Shown here: positions 63,987 through 64,000 of the stretch, piece by piece | Layout of the letters: each line of letters opens with the position of its first letter | Position numbering within the stretch: the first letter of the stretch is position 1 | DNA from: Falsirhodobacter flavus | GTDB taxonomy: Bacteria; Pseudomonadota; Alphaproteobacteria; Rhodobacterales; Rhodobacteraceae | Assembly: GCA_029846755.1 (NCBI GenBank) | Contig: JARWBI010000002.1 | Span: 62,001-126,000 of the forward strand | Direction: 5' to 3' | DNA: 64,000 bases | Position numbers and translations under genes: made by a program | Notes under the pieces: model-generated | Databases searched by the model: none | What the model was told of the DNA's origin: nothing | What the model saw: only the letters and a program-made list of their open reading frames with translations

Positions 63987-64000
63987 TTGTCCTGACGCAT

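Overview
The window reads as a high-GC alphaproteobacterial chromosome, most likely Rhodobacteraceae/Paracoccaceae (a Rhodobacter/Falsirhodobacter-like genus). The grounds are the gene repertoire and synteny: a membrane-anchored CycM-type cytochrome c, the small aa3 oxidase subunit IV, the DgcN/DgcA pair, DUF1523, DUF1244 and DUF4175/TIGR02302 proteins, phaA-phaB, and an alphaproteobacterial flagellar cluster with a CtrA-like promoter box. No rRNA, tRNA, CRISPR array, IS element, prophage or integrase was seen. Gene density is very high, and many starts and stops overlap by 1-4 bases.

Layout. 1-4414: a yejABEF-type peptide/microcin ABC transporter on the minus strand (yejF cut by the window edge). 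4499-5949: a gene of unknown function that appears broken by a single-base frameshift. 6004-11443: cytochrome c, pheA, hemF, a lipoprotein, Sua5/TsaC and an acyl-CoA dehydrogenase; two copies of one structured hairpin element sit at two convergent junctions here. 11500-15752: oxidase subunit IV, a lipoprotein, azlCD, mobA, a GNAT protein, a membrane protein and greA. 16009-25390: ETF-ubiquinone oxidoreductase, a TPR protein, ispE, a polyprenyl diphosphate synthase, DUF2007, a TrmN6-like methyltransferase, DUF465, phaB-phaA and an EAL-domain protein. 25488-32735: tag, a TlpA-like thioredoxin, argH, two tiny lipoproteins, lysA, DUF4175 and a zinc-ribbon protein. 32854-36705: ftsE-ftsX-plsC-PPOX flavoprotein, with accA convergent.

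37177-39985 is a tightly coupled three-gene operon (dgcN-dgcA-D-amino-acid transaminase) that should funnel D-amino acids through D-glutamate and N-acetyl-D-glutamate to N-acetyl-L-glutamate. 39982-42541: DUF1244, N-formylglutamate amidohydrolase and pyruvate kinase. 42651-48051: rpmI-rplT with a strong terminator, a methyltransferase, pheS, two small low-GC ORFs and pheT. 48048-50930: DUF1523, a small membrane protein, panC-panB and a cupin. 50920-51639: an L,D-transpeptidase lipoprotein.

51737-63986 is a flagellar cluster. fliF-fliH-fliN-fliP run leftward. fliL, a small coiled-coil protein, motE, motA, a 651-residue periplasmic protein, a lytic transglycosylase-like protein, flhA, fliR, flhB and a FliJ-sized protein run rightward. 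The divergent fliF/fliL control region carries a near-perfect CtrA full box. The only gene-free stretch over 300 bases is 36706-37176, between accA and dgcN; it holds a candidate accA promoter, a GC hairpin and two palindromes.
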